From: Chamaecrista fasciculata
Lineage: Eukaryota; Streptophyta; Magnoliopsida; Fabales; Fabaceae
Direction of reading: 5' to 3'
DNA length: 64,000 nt
Assembly (NCBI GenBank): GCA_003254925.1
Contig: QANZ01018537.1
Location: 1-64,000, forward strand
The position numbers and the translations under genes were made by a program. Of this stretch, positions 21,627 through 33,673 are shown in pieces. How positions within the stretch are numbered: position 1 is the stretch's first letter; each line of letters opens with the position of its first letter. The notes under the pieces are model-generated. The model did not search any database. It saw only the letters and a program-made list of their open reading frames with translations, and was not told the origin of the DNA.

Positions 21627-24600
21627 ATGTTTTGCAAAATGGTGTACTTGAAGAAGCTAGCGGCGGCGAAGTGGTGGCGGTGGCTGCTTGTGGTGGTTTT
21701 AACGGCGGCTCTTGGCGGCGCTGACGGAGGCAATGTGACTTACGACGGAAGGTCTTTAATCATCGACGGCCACCATAAAATTCTCTTCTCTGGTTCAATT
21801 CATTATCCTCGCAGTACGCCTGAGGTACTTATTTAATTAATTTCACGTACGTATTAATATATATATACTAGAGGCTTTGCGTGTCCGTTAGGGCACGCAA
21901 ATATATATGTAAATAAATGAGGGACTAAATCGTTAACACAGTAAAAAAGAAGGGATCAAATAATAATTTTCCTCTTATTATTAATTTTGTACTATAGTTT
22001 TAAAATGTAGACGACCAGAAAGGGGTGGAGCCATATAATATAAGATATATATATCATAATCATCATTAACATAATCTTCTTTTCTTAGCTTATTGATTTG
22101 TTAGTTTTCTTCATTAATATATTACAAATGGGATATTAAATTTGTATACAAAATCCTACTATATGTAGCTTGTATCTTAATGGTGACATGTTTGGCCCCC
22201 CCAAATTTTGGCACAGGTTTGAATCTCAGCGCTTCCTACTCACTTTTTTTTTTGAACTTCACCTATTTTTTAATGGCTAAAATTATATTTTGTTCCCTCA
22301 CATGTTTATTACTTTTCAATCTAGTCCCTTTTATATGAATATTTCATTTATTAAACTTCAAAATATCATATATTTTAATTTTCTTATCTCATATTATAAT
22401 TAGAAACATGAACACGAGACAGATGATGATCAAGTGAGAATCATCCTATTCTTATTGCCTTTGTTAGGTAAGAAACGTGCTTTGTTGTATGAGTATTCTA
22501 TAATAGAGAATTCAATAAAAAAAATTTTAAAAATGAAGATGTTAAGTTTGATGAAATAAATGGTATCTACACAAAGGAAAAGTCGTGGGTATATATACAT
22601 TATCAAGAATATCAAAATTGACCAAAACATAAATATCACATTCATATATTTTCAGGAATGTTTTAATTCGTGTAAAACTATTTTTGTCTCTAAATTTACA
22701 TTAACTTTAAATTTCTTCATCAATATTTTTTGCTATCAATTTTATCTCTAATATTTTAACATTTTGGTTAATTTTATTCTTTGACTATCTTCTTTCAATG
22801 ACTAACACAGACTTCATCGTGTTTTTCAATCTGAGTTAGGATATAAATTTTTTTTTCTATCAATTTTACATTTTATGTTATTAACCATGTAGAATTTATC
22901 ATTAACATTTGGCTAAAGTAAGAGTAAAGGATAAAATTGATCAAAATATAAAACTTTGAGGACAAAATTGATATTAAAAAAATATTAGGAATGAAATGAA
23001 AGTTGATGCAAAATTTAGGGACGAAAAAAGTATTTTTTGGCTAATTTTTTTGATAATCGAGGGATTTGCGTTTTGAGAATTATAAAATAATTGATGTGCC
23101 AAATGTCTCCAAAACATGGGTGCCTCAAAGACTATTAAGTTGACTATTATATGTAGTTGTGGATTGGGAAAAAAAAAGTCAGAGAGAACTAATCGGTTTT
23201 CTTTAGTGTAGTACTGTAGTTATGTTTTTCTAATATTTATTTTCCAGCTATGTATATTAATATTTATGCCAGAATATTATATGATATTATAACTGAAATT
23301 TAAGCAAGTCAACGTTCTGAGAATACTAAATTTCTGATAATTTTATTAGAGAAGATCACGAGCCTGGTTGTAAATTTTATTTTTTATACTTAAGAATCTC
23401 AAAAACAATAAACAGGGCCGTGAATAAAATCTAGTATCACATATGGGCCTGAAGAAACAATAGATATCTCACTTGGTGGGCCGGCCCAAGATTACAGCAC
23501 ATTTAATTGATTATAGTAAAAAAAAAAGGTACAAGTTTTTTATTCAATCTCCAAAATTTTTTTTTATTATTAGTTTTATATTTTAATCAATTTTATTATA
23601 TGTATTAAATTTATTTCTAATGAATTAATAATAAACTTCATAGTTTTGACATGTACTGTAAAATTATTAAAAAACAAATCAGATTCTGACTTAAATTAAA
23701 AATCACGTAAACTTTGTTGTTAATTTATTAAATAAAATTAAGATAAAAGATAAATTGACAAAAATAAAAAATTTTGTATTGATAATAAATAAATAAACAT
23801 TAAATACGAAAATAAAAATTATTGTAAAATTTTAAAACTAAATAACACTTTTGCTATTAAAAAAAAGGAAAAAGAGCCGAGATGTGTGAACAATATATAC
23901 TTGAACTTGACCCACATAAAATGAATGGACAGATGTGGCCTTCTTTGATCACGAAAGCCAAGACAGGAGGAATAGACGTCATACAAACATACGTGTTTTG
24001 GAACCTTCATGAGCCTCAACAAGGCCAGGTGATATCATAATTATCATAATGTTTCTTTTATACTATCTTGTTTTGGCCATTTTATTAAATCCTCGATCTA
24101 AAATAGAATAATTAATGAATTTGATGATTCTTGTGTTGCTTAATGCATTAATGCATTATATTGCAGTATGACTTCAGTGGAAGGCGAGATATAGTGAAGT
24201 TCATAAAGGAAATCCAAGCACAAGGTTTATATGTCACACTCAGGATCGGACCATTTATTGAGGCTGAATGGAATTATGGGTAAGAACTAAGACCTCACTG
24301 TTACCATATGTTAATTACTTTACTTGCTAACCAAGTTTTTAATGGCCAAAATAGAAGGAAGCTACTGAAATATCATAAAATCATCAAGTTGTTAATTGAG
24401 GTAGTGACATAACGCAAGAAAAATCTTATATATGTAATGTAATTAAAAAAAAAAAGAATAAATGATCAATTTAGTCCTTGCCGTATTATATAAGTGATCT
24501 TATTTTAGTCATTACAGTTTTGAAATGAATGATTTAATCTTCGAAAATTCACGACTTCTTATGATTTAGTCCTTGCCATATTAAATTCATGACTTCTTGT

Positions 24601-27600
24601 GTCTTCATTTTTGTACTTATATTGGTGCAGAGGTTTTCCGGTTTGGTTACATGACATTCCTGGCATTGTTTTTAGGTCCGATAATGAACCATTCAAGGTA
24701 TACTAATTCACTATTCTCTCTAATGCCATTTGAGAATTTGAGCTATACAATTAATGAATTGCAAGTAATTCACTCGAATTCCTTTTTGTTCCATACATAA
24801 AATGGCAGCATTACATGCAAACCTTCACTACCAAAATAGTCAACATGATGAAATCAGCCAATCTCTATGCTTCACAAGGAGGGCCCATCATTTTATCACA
24901 GGTTCAAAGCTTCCCAAATATATACATAGTAAACACATAAATTAATTCATAATAAAGATACACGAAAGTCCACTTTACACTTTTTAATTTAAGTCTTAGA
25001 ATCAATAAATTTTAAGGCAAAAATATTATTTGAATCCTCAAACTTTACACTAAATGTTAATTTTCATCTCTAATGTTTTATATTTTGATCAATTTTATCA
25101 TTTGTTCGCATTTTAGTTAAATATTAATGACAAAATCTGCGTAGTTAATGATATGTAACGTAAAATTGATAGAAAAAAAAATTTAAATTCTAACTCAAAT
25201 TGAAAAACAAGATACAGTTCGTCGTTAATTTATTGAAAAAAGTTAGTCAAAAGATAAAATTGACCAAAATGTAAAACATTGGAGATGAATTTGACTGCAA
25301 AAAAAATATTAGAGATGAAATTGACCGTTGATGTAAAATTTGGATACGAAATTAGTGTTTTTGCCTATATTTTAGTCTTTATTTTTTCTCTTACAAGATA
25401 AACTATAAAAAATGTGCATGTACTGTCTCCACAATTTTGAAAGATTGAAGTGTGTAAAATATATATATATATTTCACATGACAACTTTGTAATTGTGTAC
25501 GTGTGTGCAGATCGAGAACGAGTATAGTATGATTGAAGGGGCTTTTCACGAAAGAGGACCACCTTATGTTCGTTGGGCTGCACAAATGGCTGTGGGGCTT
25601 CAAACTGGTGTGCCATGGGTTATGTGCAAGCAAGATGATGCTCCTGATCCACTGGTTTGCTTTAATACTTTCCCTTCATGGATTTATAATCAACCATATA
25701 TATATGTTTCTGCAAAAGAAACGAACAAGAATTTGCTTGCTCATTTTGTGTGATGTATTTTTGAAGATCAACACGTGCAATGGTAGGCAATGTGGGAAAA
25801 CATTCAAGGGACCTAACTCACCCAACAAGCCTTCACTCTGGACAGAGAATTGGACTAGTTTGTATGTTCTTGCGGATATTTTTCATTAAATATAAACTAA
25901 ACTAATGATTTAGTTTATGAAAGATCACAAATGTCTTAATTTAGTCTTTGAAAGATGAAATTATACAGTTTAGTCCATAAAAGATGTAATTACAATCAAT
26001 TTGATCATTTTACTAAATCATTAACTCAAATTTAACAACAAATAGAGTTTTTTTAACCCCAACTGTCTATTGTAATTCAGATTTGTTATTAAGTTTCGAT
26101 TAATATCCTTAACAAAAATAGTATCTTTCAGAGACTAAAATGTAAAATTTCATCATTTAGGGACTCAATTGAGATATTTGTTATTTTTTAGGGACCAAAT
26201 CATTAATTTCCTCTCAAACTTAAGGACCCATTGAGAAAAAGATATCAAAGTTTATAACTTCACTGATGCCCTTTTGTTTATTTGGAAATTTGAAGCTATC
26301 AAGTCTTTGGTGAAGAACCAAACTTGAGATCAGCTGAAGATATAGCATATAATGTTGCCTTGTTCATTGCAAAGAAGGGAAGCTATGTTAATTACTATAT
26401 GGTAAAGCCATCAATCATCTCTTATCAACTTGTACTGTATAAATGTTTCTTTCTTATATTATGGGTTTGATGCATGCAGTACCATGGAGGAACCAATTTT
26501 GAAAGAACAGGTTCTGCTTTTGTGATAACTGCTTATTATGATCAAGCTCCACTAGATGAGTATGGTGTGTCTCTGATCTCTCTTCTCAAGTTAAAAAACT
26601 TCACAATTCAAAAATCACTAAACGATTGGATATATTATTGTAATCAGGTTTAATTAGGCAGCCACATTGGAGCCATCTTAAGGAATTGCATGCTGTTATC
26701 AAGTCATGTTCAAAGCCCTTGCTTTCTGCTACACAAACTACACTCAACTTAGGCATATTACAAGAAGTAATTACCCTATTCTTTCAATTATATACAATAA
26801 AAAACATAATTAACCCTGATATACATTCCTATCTTCTTCAGGCCTATATTTTCAAAGTGAGCTCAACTGAATGTGCCGCCTTTCTAGAAAATAGAGACAA
26901 AAAAGAATCCACTATCCGATTTCAGAACATTCCATATACATTGCCCCCAAAATCAATTAGTATTCTACCAGATTGCAGGAAAGTAGCATTTAACACGGCA
27001 AAGGTAAGAATTACATGTTCACTACATGATATTTCGGTTAATTTAGGCATTTCTTACTTATGAGCTGCAATTGTAGGTTGGTACAAAATACAGTAGCAGA
27101 ACAATGAAATCTGTGTTACAGTTTAAATCAGCTGAACAATGGGGAATTTACAAAGAAGCCATCCCTAAGTTTAGTGATACTTCATTCAGATCAAAGCAGC
27201 TATTAGATCAAATCAGCACAGCAAAAGATACATCTGACTATATGTGGTACACTTTCAGGTAGTCAGAAACATCATAAGTAGTAGACCAGTAAATTAAAAT
27301 ATCAGGAGCATTTAATTAAGATGTTTGTGAACAAGTTTAGCATTAGAGGAACTAAACTTGTTGAAAAACTGAAATATTATTCAATGAAAGTCTTGATCTA
27401 AAACGTGTACAATGGAGGCTCTATATTTATATAGAACATGAAACTTACACTAATGACTAACTTACTGATGTGTTCACATTCTAACTGAATGACTTAAACA
27501 CTTAACTAAAATCTGCTGTACTCTGCTACATCACATGTGTATCATACTTCATACTCCTTCAGATTGCTATATCTATTAGGCTTTATTAACTGTCCACTCA

Positions 27601-29878
27601 GATTTTTGTTATCAATCTTGCTGATGCAGGTTTCATGAAGATTCTTCAAGTTCACGATCTGTTGTTCTCAGGGTGTTTAGCCATGGACATGTTCTGCATG
27701 CATTTGTCAATGCAGTTTTAGTAGGCAAGCTCTAAATTATTCTCCATTTCTCTGTCCTAGAATCGAAATATCAAATTGATCAATGATTATCAACAAAGTT
27801 CACCGCAATTTTTAGATAATTGAGTTTTTTAAACATGATGTATTGATTTAAACCAAACTGCACTATGGAAAGGATTTTGTTGGTTGAGGCAAAACCCACT
27901 TTATTGATCTCTAAACCTTGGCATGAGTAGTCTCTGGTTGTTTGCTTGGTGATATTGATTGGTTATTACCAAAAATTGATCAATGATCACATCTAATATG
28001 TGTCTTTGTTATGAGGGTGAAAAACTATTCATTATGTAGAGCTTATATTTTCACAAGCAAGAGAATCAAATTTGGTCATAGAGGGCTTTATTAACTTAAA
28101 GATTCAGCTGTTAAATGAAGGACCCAGAATAATTTCATGATAATCTCTAAGAGGCTTTATAGTTGCCCTCTATTCTAGGTTCTGCACATGGAAGTCACAA
28201 AAACACGTCTTTCACCATGGAGAGCAATATCAAATTGAGACAGGGAGACAATGACATTTCCTTCCTCAGTGCAACTGTTGGATTGCCGGTACTTCTGTCT
28301 TTGTTCATATCACTTTCTTTTCATTATTTCATCAGAAACAAGCAAAAGGAAACACATAAAGATGCTATATATAGGATTAGCAAGCATGACTATACTGAAT
28401 CATTCTTCCTACTGAAGAAGCATCTTCTGACCATGTTTAATCTTTTTCAGCATACCTCCATTTAAGTTCATACACAGTAAATATCTAAAAACATAGCCAA
28501 TATATATATATATACACATTGAATAACCTGAAATATGCATTTTCCATTATATTGACATGAAGGATTCAGGAGCGTACCAAGAGCGCAAAGTTGCCGGATT
28601 GCGTAGGGTCGAAATTGGAAACAAAGATTTCACTAATTTCCTATGGGGATATCAGGTGATTAGCTCTAAGCTACACTATAGCAGCCTGCAGTGAAAGATG
28701 TCCAATCATAGTTTTATAATCCAAAGCTTTTATATATGCTGATGAGTAATCTTCTTCACTACATGCTCATGTCAAATTTTTGAACCAAGGTTGGGTTGTT
28801 AGGAGAGAAGACACAAATCTATACAGCTAATGGATTGAGTAAAGTCATGTGGGAAAGGTTTGGAAACTCTACACATCCACTCACATGGTATAAGGTAAGA
28901 CTGCAGAGTACTACTTCTTGTAAGATTCTTAGTTCATTCAATTTCATTCTCCATGCATTCAGAACCTTACAGAGTTACAGGAAATTTTACTGACAGTAAT
29001 TTCTCCTTATATTCTATGGTTAAGTCTGTCATCATTCCTTCTATTATAGGTGAAAAATTCTAAAATTATCATCAGGACTCTTTAGTTGACTGTCTGCAAA
29101 CTAATAAAAAATTAGGGTCCCGAGGAAGTAGAGGTTCCGCGTGAACTCAAACAATCAAATTTGTTAAAGTTTAAAAATATTAATGAAGAAGCGAATGCGT
29201 GTGAAGAGAGAATCTGTGAACTCTTAAAAAAATCTTGGAGAAGAATAAGTGTTCAAGTAACTAGTTACCAGAAATAGTGGGAGATTATAGACTTGGTTTT
29301 TTTTTTTTTTGGCTAGAGATGGGAATGGAAAAAATACCTAAAGCGGGTGTTAGTCCTTTATAACCTACTTAAATACACACACTCACATCCCACCGATGTA
29401 GGGCTTGAAACCACCACAAAGGCATGCTCCAAGCACGCGCTTTGCACTTCCACCCCATTTAGTTGTAGCCTCAATAACCTCTTTCTTCACTTGTTATTGT
29501 TATGTGCAGACCACATTTGATGCCCCAACAGGAAGTGATCCTGTAGCACTTAACCTTGGTTCAATGGGAAAAGGTGAGGCTTGGGTTAATGGCCAAGGCA
29601 TTGGACGATACTGGGTATCTTTCCACACACCAAAAGGGACTTCTTCACAGAAATGGTACATTAATTCCTATGCTACTTTTAGTTCTTTTTTATTCAGTTA
29701 TTGCCATGCTAATATTTGAGTATTCTTTGCTTATATATTACACAACTGAACTATTTTGTTCAGGTATCATATACCTCGATCATTTCTGAAACCAAAGGGG
29801 AACCTACTTGTTCTATTTGAAGAAGAAAATAGTGGGAACCCACTTGGGATTTCTCTGGACATTGTTACATCATCATGA
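21627..29878 (+). CDS. Beta-galactosidase, glycoside hydrolase family 35 (18 exons, no lectin domain)
   Basis: Exons: 21627-21824, 23933-24028, 24167-24279, 24631-24697, 24809-24901, 25511-25654, 25767-25861, 26296-26401, 26480-26564, 26648-26766, 26842-27003, 27077-27258, 27630-27724, 28179-28288, 28563-28655, 28790-28894, 29510-29655, 29764-29878. They join in frame to 707 codons plus stop. The N-terminus has a signal peptide ([19 protein letters not shown]), so the enzyme is expected in the wall or vacuole, removing terminal beta-galactose from polysaccharides. [13 protein letters not shown] carries the acid/base Glu193, and WTENWT the nucleophile Glu264. The protein stops soon after [11 protein letters not shown] and lacks the C-terminal SUEL-type lectin domain of longer paralogues; it looks closest to the BGAL7/15/16 type. 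Oddities: intron 13 begins GC, and residue 312 is Glu in [10 protein letters not shown] where Gly is usual. The ATG at 21639 could also serve as start. Confidence 0.93.
21868..22045 (-). mobile_element. Non-autonomous Helitron, 178 bp, in galactosidase intron 1
   Basis: On the minus strand it runs from TCTTATATTATATGGCTCC to CTAG, with A and T flanks. The hairpin arms are GCGTGCCC and GGACACGC, with one mismatch. It is very similar to 4605-4782 (same length and orientation), suggesting fairly recent spread of this family. Confidence 0.8.
27725..28178 (+). other. GC-AG intron in the galactosidase gene
   Basis: The donor reads GTAG|GCAAGC and the acceptor TTCTAG|GT. Reading frame and the conserved HAFVN.VLVG|SAHGS join require the splice exactly here; no GT donor keeps frame and homology. 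GC donors are a small minority class in plants and usually have a strong surrounding consensus, as here. Confidence 0.75.
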
Positions 29879-30143
29879 AAGATCATCCCCATATATTGAG
29901 TAAAGGGAATCATACATATATCACAGGATGGATTTTTACAAATATGTATGTATACATGACATTGTTCTGCATCAGGGTATTACTTGATGTGAAATACAGG
30001 GAGACTGGAGGTGTAGGATATATACATATACACACATACACATTCATGAGCGTATAATGAGCCTGTAATTCTGTGTCTTGTGTACTTGAAAGAAGACTTA
30101 AACATGCCAGGATGTCCTCATTTTATAGAGAGGAAGCTATTAT
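29879..30143. other. Probable 3' untranslated region of the galactosidase gene
   Basis: Sequence after the stop codon with no further coding signal. A polyadenylation site is likely here but not assigned. Confidence 0.4.
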
Positions 30144-30755
30144 TAAGGGGTTCAAAACCGAATCAAACCGATTTAATCAAACTAAACCGAACCGAACCAA
30201 AGCAAAAACCGAACCAAACCGACCAATGAGCGGTTTGATTTGGTTAAAAATGCATCAAAATTGGATGGTTTGGTTCGGTTAACAATTTAAACATGCAATT
30301 AACCGAACCGAACGACTAGTACTTATATATAGGTTTTTCTTTAACTTTTATTGTGCTTATATGATTAAATTTTTTATAATCATTTAATTTTATCATACTT
30401 TTAATTATGTTATCTTAAAATTATTAAAATTTGTCACCTTAATCAATGAGATTAACTACTTTTTAGTCTTTATAATTTTATCTTCTCAAATCTCTAATAT
30501 TGTTTGTCATATTTTTTTTTTATATAAATTTGACTTACAACTCCTAAATACGATTTTTTTTCTAATTTTATAATTAATTAATGAAAACAACAAATAAACT
30601 TGTCAACCGCTCAAACCGCCTATTTATTGGTTTGATTTGGTTTGGTTAAGTAAATTATTTTTAACCGCTTGGTTAAGAATTACTTCAAACCGATGTGAGT
30701 GGTTCGATTAAAAATTTTATTCATAACCACCCAAACCGCCCAACGAACACCCCTA
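30144..30755. mobile_element. hAT-type non-autonomous element, 612 bp, AACCGAACC-rich ends
   Basis: The ends TAAGGGGTTC and GAACACCCCTA form short terminal inverted repeats. Flanks GCTATTAT (30136-30143) and ACTATTAT (30756-30763) match at seven of eight bases, the TSD size of hAT elements. Subterminal regions are built from AACCGAACC and its complement TTGGTTTGG. No transposase is present. Confidence 0.7.
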
Positions 30756-30825
30756 ACTATTATGATTTAAACTAAGTTGTTTTCCTTGCATGAAATTTAA
30801 AAAGAAATGATTTAAACTAGAGGCA

Positions 30826-30901
30826 AAAATCGTTTGAATAGAAAACTTTCCAAAAATAGCCGGCACCCTATTTTTGGAAAGTTTTCTATTCAAACGATTT
30901 T
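30826..30901. repeat. Perfect 34-bp inverted repeat with 8-base loop
   Basis: Left arm 30826-30859 and right arm 30868-30901 are exact reverse complements, separated by CCGGCACC. The arms begin AAAATCGTTTGAATAG. The outer flanks (GAGG / CCTC) add a weaker extension. No target duplication is evident. A transcript would fold into a very stable stem. Confidence 0.9.
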
Positions 30902-31212
30902 CCCCTCTTATTTGAATCACAGTACGGCAAAAATCCATTTTATTTAGTAGTAGAATATAACATTCAACTAGTACTATATACATAAATGAATAAGCAAAAT
31001 TAGGAAAAGAATTCGTGTGCAAAAAATAATACATTAATAGATGAAAGAAATCACAACTTACAAATCAATAAACCAGGACCTGCTTCACAATGGCATCACC
31101 CTCAATTTATCCTCATCATTGGTAATCCTCGATATAAGCACAACTGATTTAGTATCAAAATTAAACTTTCGAAACATTTCCTCCGGCAAGCTATTTCATG
31201 ATGATATAGTGT

Positions 31213-31367
31213 AAGGGTGAGTGTTGACACAACGATAAAGTTGTTGCCTGATAATCAAAAAGTTATGAATTCAAATTCTAAAAACAATCTCTATGCAAAG
31301 CAAGAGTAAGATTGTATATATCTTGACCCTCCCCTGTGAAAGTATCATGCACTAAGCCGACCTTTTA
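31213..31367 (+). mobile_element. tRNA-derived SINE, Au-like
   Basis: It has an A-box-like ACAACGATAAAGTTGTTGCC and a B-box-like GAATTCAAATTC (31267-31278), the internal promoter spacing of tRNA-derived SINEs. Downstream phrases GCAAAGCAAGAGTAAGATTG and CTTGACCCTCCCC match the body of the plant Au SINE family as I recall it. It is diverged, and its 3' end is cut by the Tourist-like insertion at 31368. Confidence 0.65.
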
Positions 31368-32100
31368 GGGGGCGTTTGGTACACGGATTATTTTTTCAAT
31401 CCCGGGAATCACATTCCCAGGAATGTGATTCCCAGGAATAAAATTCCCATGATTATAAGAATGTCTGTTTGGATGAGTTAAAATAATCCTAGGATTATTT
31501 TGCAATATTCCCAGGAATGTTACAATTTTGTGTTTGGTTCAACTTTGATATTGCTGGGAATGTTTAATACTTTTACAAATATGCCATTGACTTTTTATTC
31601 TCAACCAACCAATAGTTTATCAAATGTAGAAATTCTTCAAAACAATTCATGAGAATAATATTATATCATAAAGAAATAATTATATCATAATTAAAATTTC
31701 TAAATAACATTAATAGATTCATGAGAAAAATACTATTTCATAACACAATGTCCATAATTCTCAACATAATAAAATTGTCTAAAAAAGTCTCACTCAACAA
31801 AGAGTTGTAAAATGACAAAGATGAAAAGTGACCGGGGTTTGTAGAGAAAGAATTAACTAATTAGAGGAAATTAATTAGGGGTAATAAAGTAATTTTGGAT
31901 GGAAAAAATAATCCCATGTCATGGGATTAGACTAATCCCACCCTAGAAAAGAAAATAGCTATTTTAGGAAATTATTCTATTCTTGGGAATACAATATTTC
32001 CGGGACTAATTTTCCAATCCATGTACCGAACGTGGAATTACTCTAGTCCGGAGGTTATAATCCCGGGAATATTTTTTCAATTCGTGTACCAAACGCCTCC
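31368..32100. mobile_element. Tourist-like (PIF/Harbinger) element, 733 bp, TTA duplication
   Basis: Ends are GGGGGCGTTTGGTACACGG and a matching CGTGTACCAAACGCCTCC, flanked by TTA on both sides (31365-31367 and 32101-32103). Subterminal TTTTTTCAATCCCGGGAAT is also inverted at the far end. No transposase frame is seen, so it is a large MITE. Confidence 0.85.
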
Positions 32101-32124
32101 TTACAGTGTGAGAACTAATTGACT

Positions 32125-33484
32125 GGGAGTGGATCATCTCCATTAGAAACCCTCTCCATTCTCTCCATTACAACAAATCTTAGCCATCACTTAAATCCAA
32201 TGCCTCACATGATGTCATGTCACTCCTTAGCTTGAAGCACCTTTTGGGACCAAATGAAACTATGTCTTTTGCTCTTCTTGCATAGTCCCCAGTTAAATTA
32301 GTGGGCGTTTGTTAAAATTTCAGTACCGAAAAGAAAAATATTGCATATATATGACAATTTTTTTATTTTTAAAAATAATAAATAACAAACAAATAATAGA
32401 AAAATGATATTTTAAAAAAAAAAAGAAAATTTACTATTTAGTCCTTAAATTTATATCGAGTCAACTAATTAGTCTTTGAATAATTAAAATACACGATTTG
32501 GTCTCTGAACTATTTCAATTATCAACTATTTGGTTCCTAGCGACGATTTGGTCCTTGAGTTTGATCTAATTTATACTTTTTTGTTACTGAATTTGTACTA
32601 AATTAATAATATTTGGTTCTTATATCTGAACTGATTCTATACTTTTTAGTGTCTAAATTTGTTCTGAATATATACTATTTGGTTCCTAAATTTGTACAAT
32701 TTAGTCCTTGAATTTGACCCAAAAATCAAATTGTTGACAATTTAAAAATAGAAACCTACTATTTGGTCCCTAAATTTACACCGAGTCCTTGAATAATCAA
32801 AACCTACTATTTGGTTCATTAAATTTGTCAACGATTTGATTTTTGGGTCAAATTCAATGATTAAAATGTACAAATTTAGGGACCAAATAGTATATATTCA
32901 GAACAAATTTAAACACCAAAAAGTATGGAATCAGTTCAAATATAAGAAGAACCAAATATTATTATTTTAGTACAAATTTAGTAACAAAAAAGTATAAAAT
33001 TAGATCAAACTCAGGGACCAAATTGTCACTAGGAACCAAATAGTTGATAATTGAAATATTTTAGAGACCAAATCGTGTATTTTAATTATTCAGAGACTGA
33101 TTAGTTGACTCGATATAAATTTAGGGACTAAATAGTAAATTTTCTTTTTTTAAAATATCATTTTTCTATTATTTGTTTGTTATTTATTATTTTTTAAAAT
33201 AAAAAATTGTCATATATATATATGCAATATTTTTCTTTCGGTGGAATATATATAGATTGAGACAAAAAACAATATAGCAGCACTGGAATTTTAACAAACA
33301 CCTACTAATTTAAATGTGGAGTATGCAAAAACAGCAAAAGACATAGTTTCATTTGGTCTCAAAAGGTGCTTCAACCTTAGAAAGAGTGACATGGCATCAT
33401 GTGAGGCATTGGATTTAAGTGATGGCTGAGATTTGTTGTAATGGAGAGAATGGAGAGAGTTTCTAATGGAGATGATCCACTCCC
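32125..33484. mobile_element. Large foldback Mutator-like element, 1360 bp, 10-bp target site duplication
   Basis: A perfect 10-bp CTAATTGACT flanks it (32115-32124 and 33485-33494). The ends are GGGAGTGGATCATCTCCATT and its complement. Arms of more than 600 bp (about 32125-32740 and 32826-33484) are inverted copies over nearly their whole length, leaving a spacer of about 85 bp; the right arm has an extra ~45 bp near 33245-33290. Phrases such as ACTATTTGGTCCCTAAATTT recur in the arms. No protein is encoded. It lies about 190 bp upstream of the SWI3C start codon, so it may affect that promoter. Confidence 0.88.
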
Positions 33485-33673
33485 CTAATTGACTAGTCTG
33501 TAGATTAAAAATTTGCATTTTCATTCTGGCTAGTGCTACGACTGTGACTGTCAGAGATTCTCAAGGCTCAATTCCTTACTATTTTCGATCTCTTCTCCTA
33601 TCGTCTCATACGAATACCAAAACCCTTTTCGTCATCCAACGACCCTACAGTCAAATCCAAAATCCCAATTTCC

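Noticed and set aside
25533-25889. 118-codon open frame in the galactosidase region
   Set aside because: It reads exons 6 and 7 and the short intron between them in a wrong frame; the spliced GH35 frame accounts for the sequence.
27725-28178. A disabled splice site making the galactosidase a pseudogene
   Set aside because: The GC donor has a strong AG|GCAAG context and all 18 exons stay in frame, so a functional GC-AG intron is simpler.
30826-30901. A microRNA gene
   Set aside because: The stem is perfect and short, with an 8-base loop and no bulges; without small RNA data this cannot be called a microRNA.
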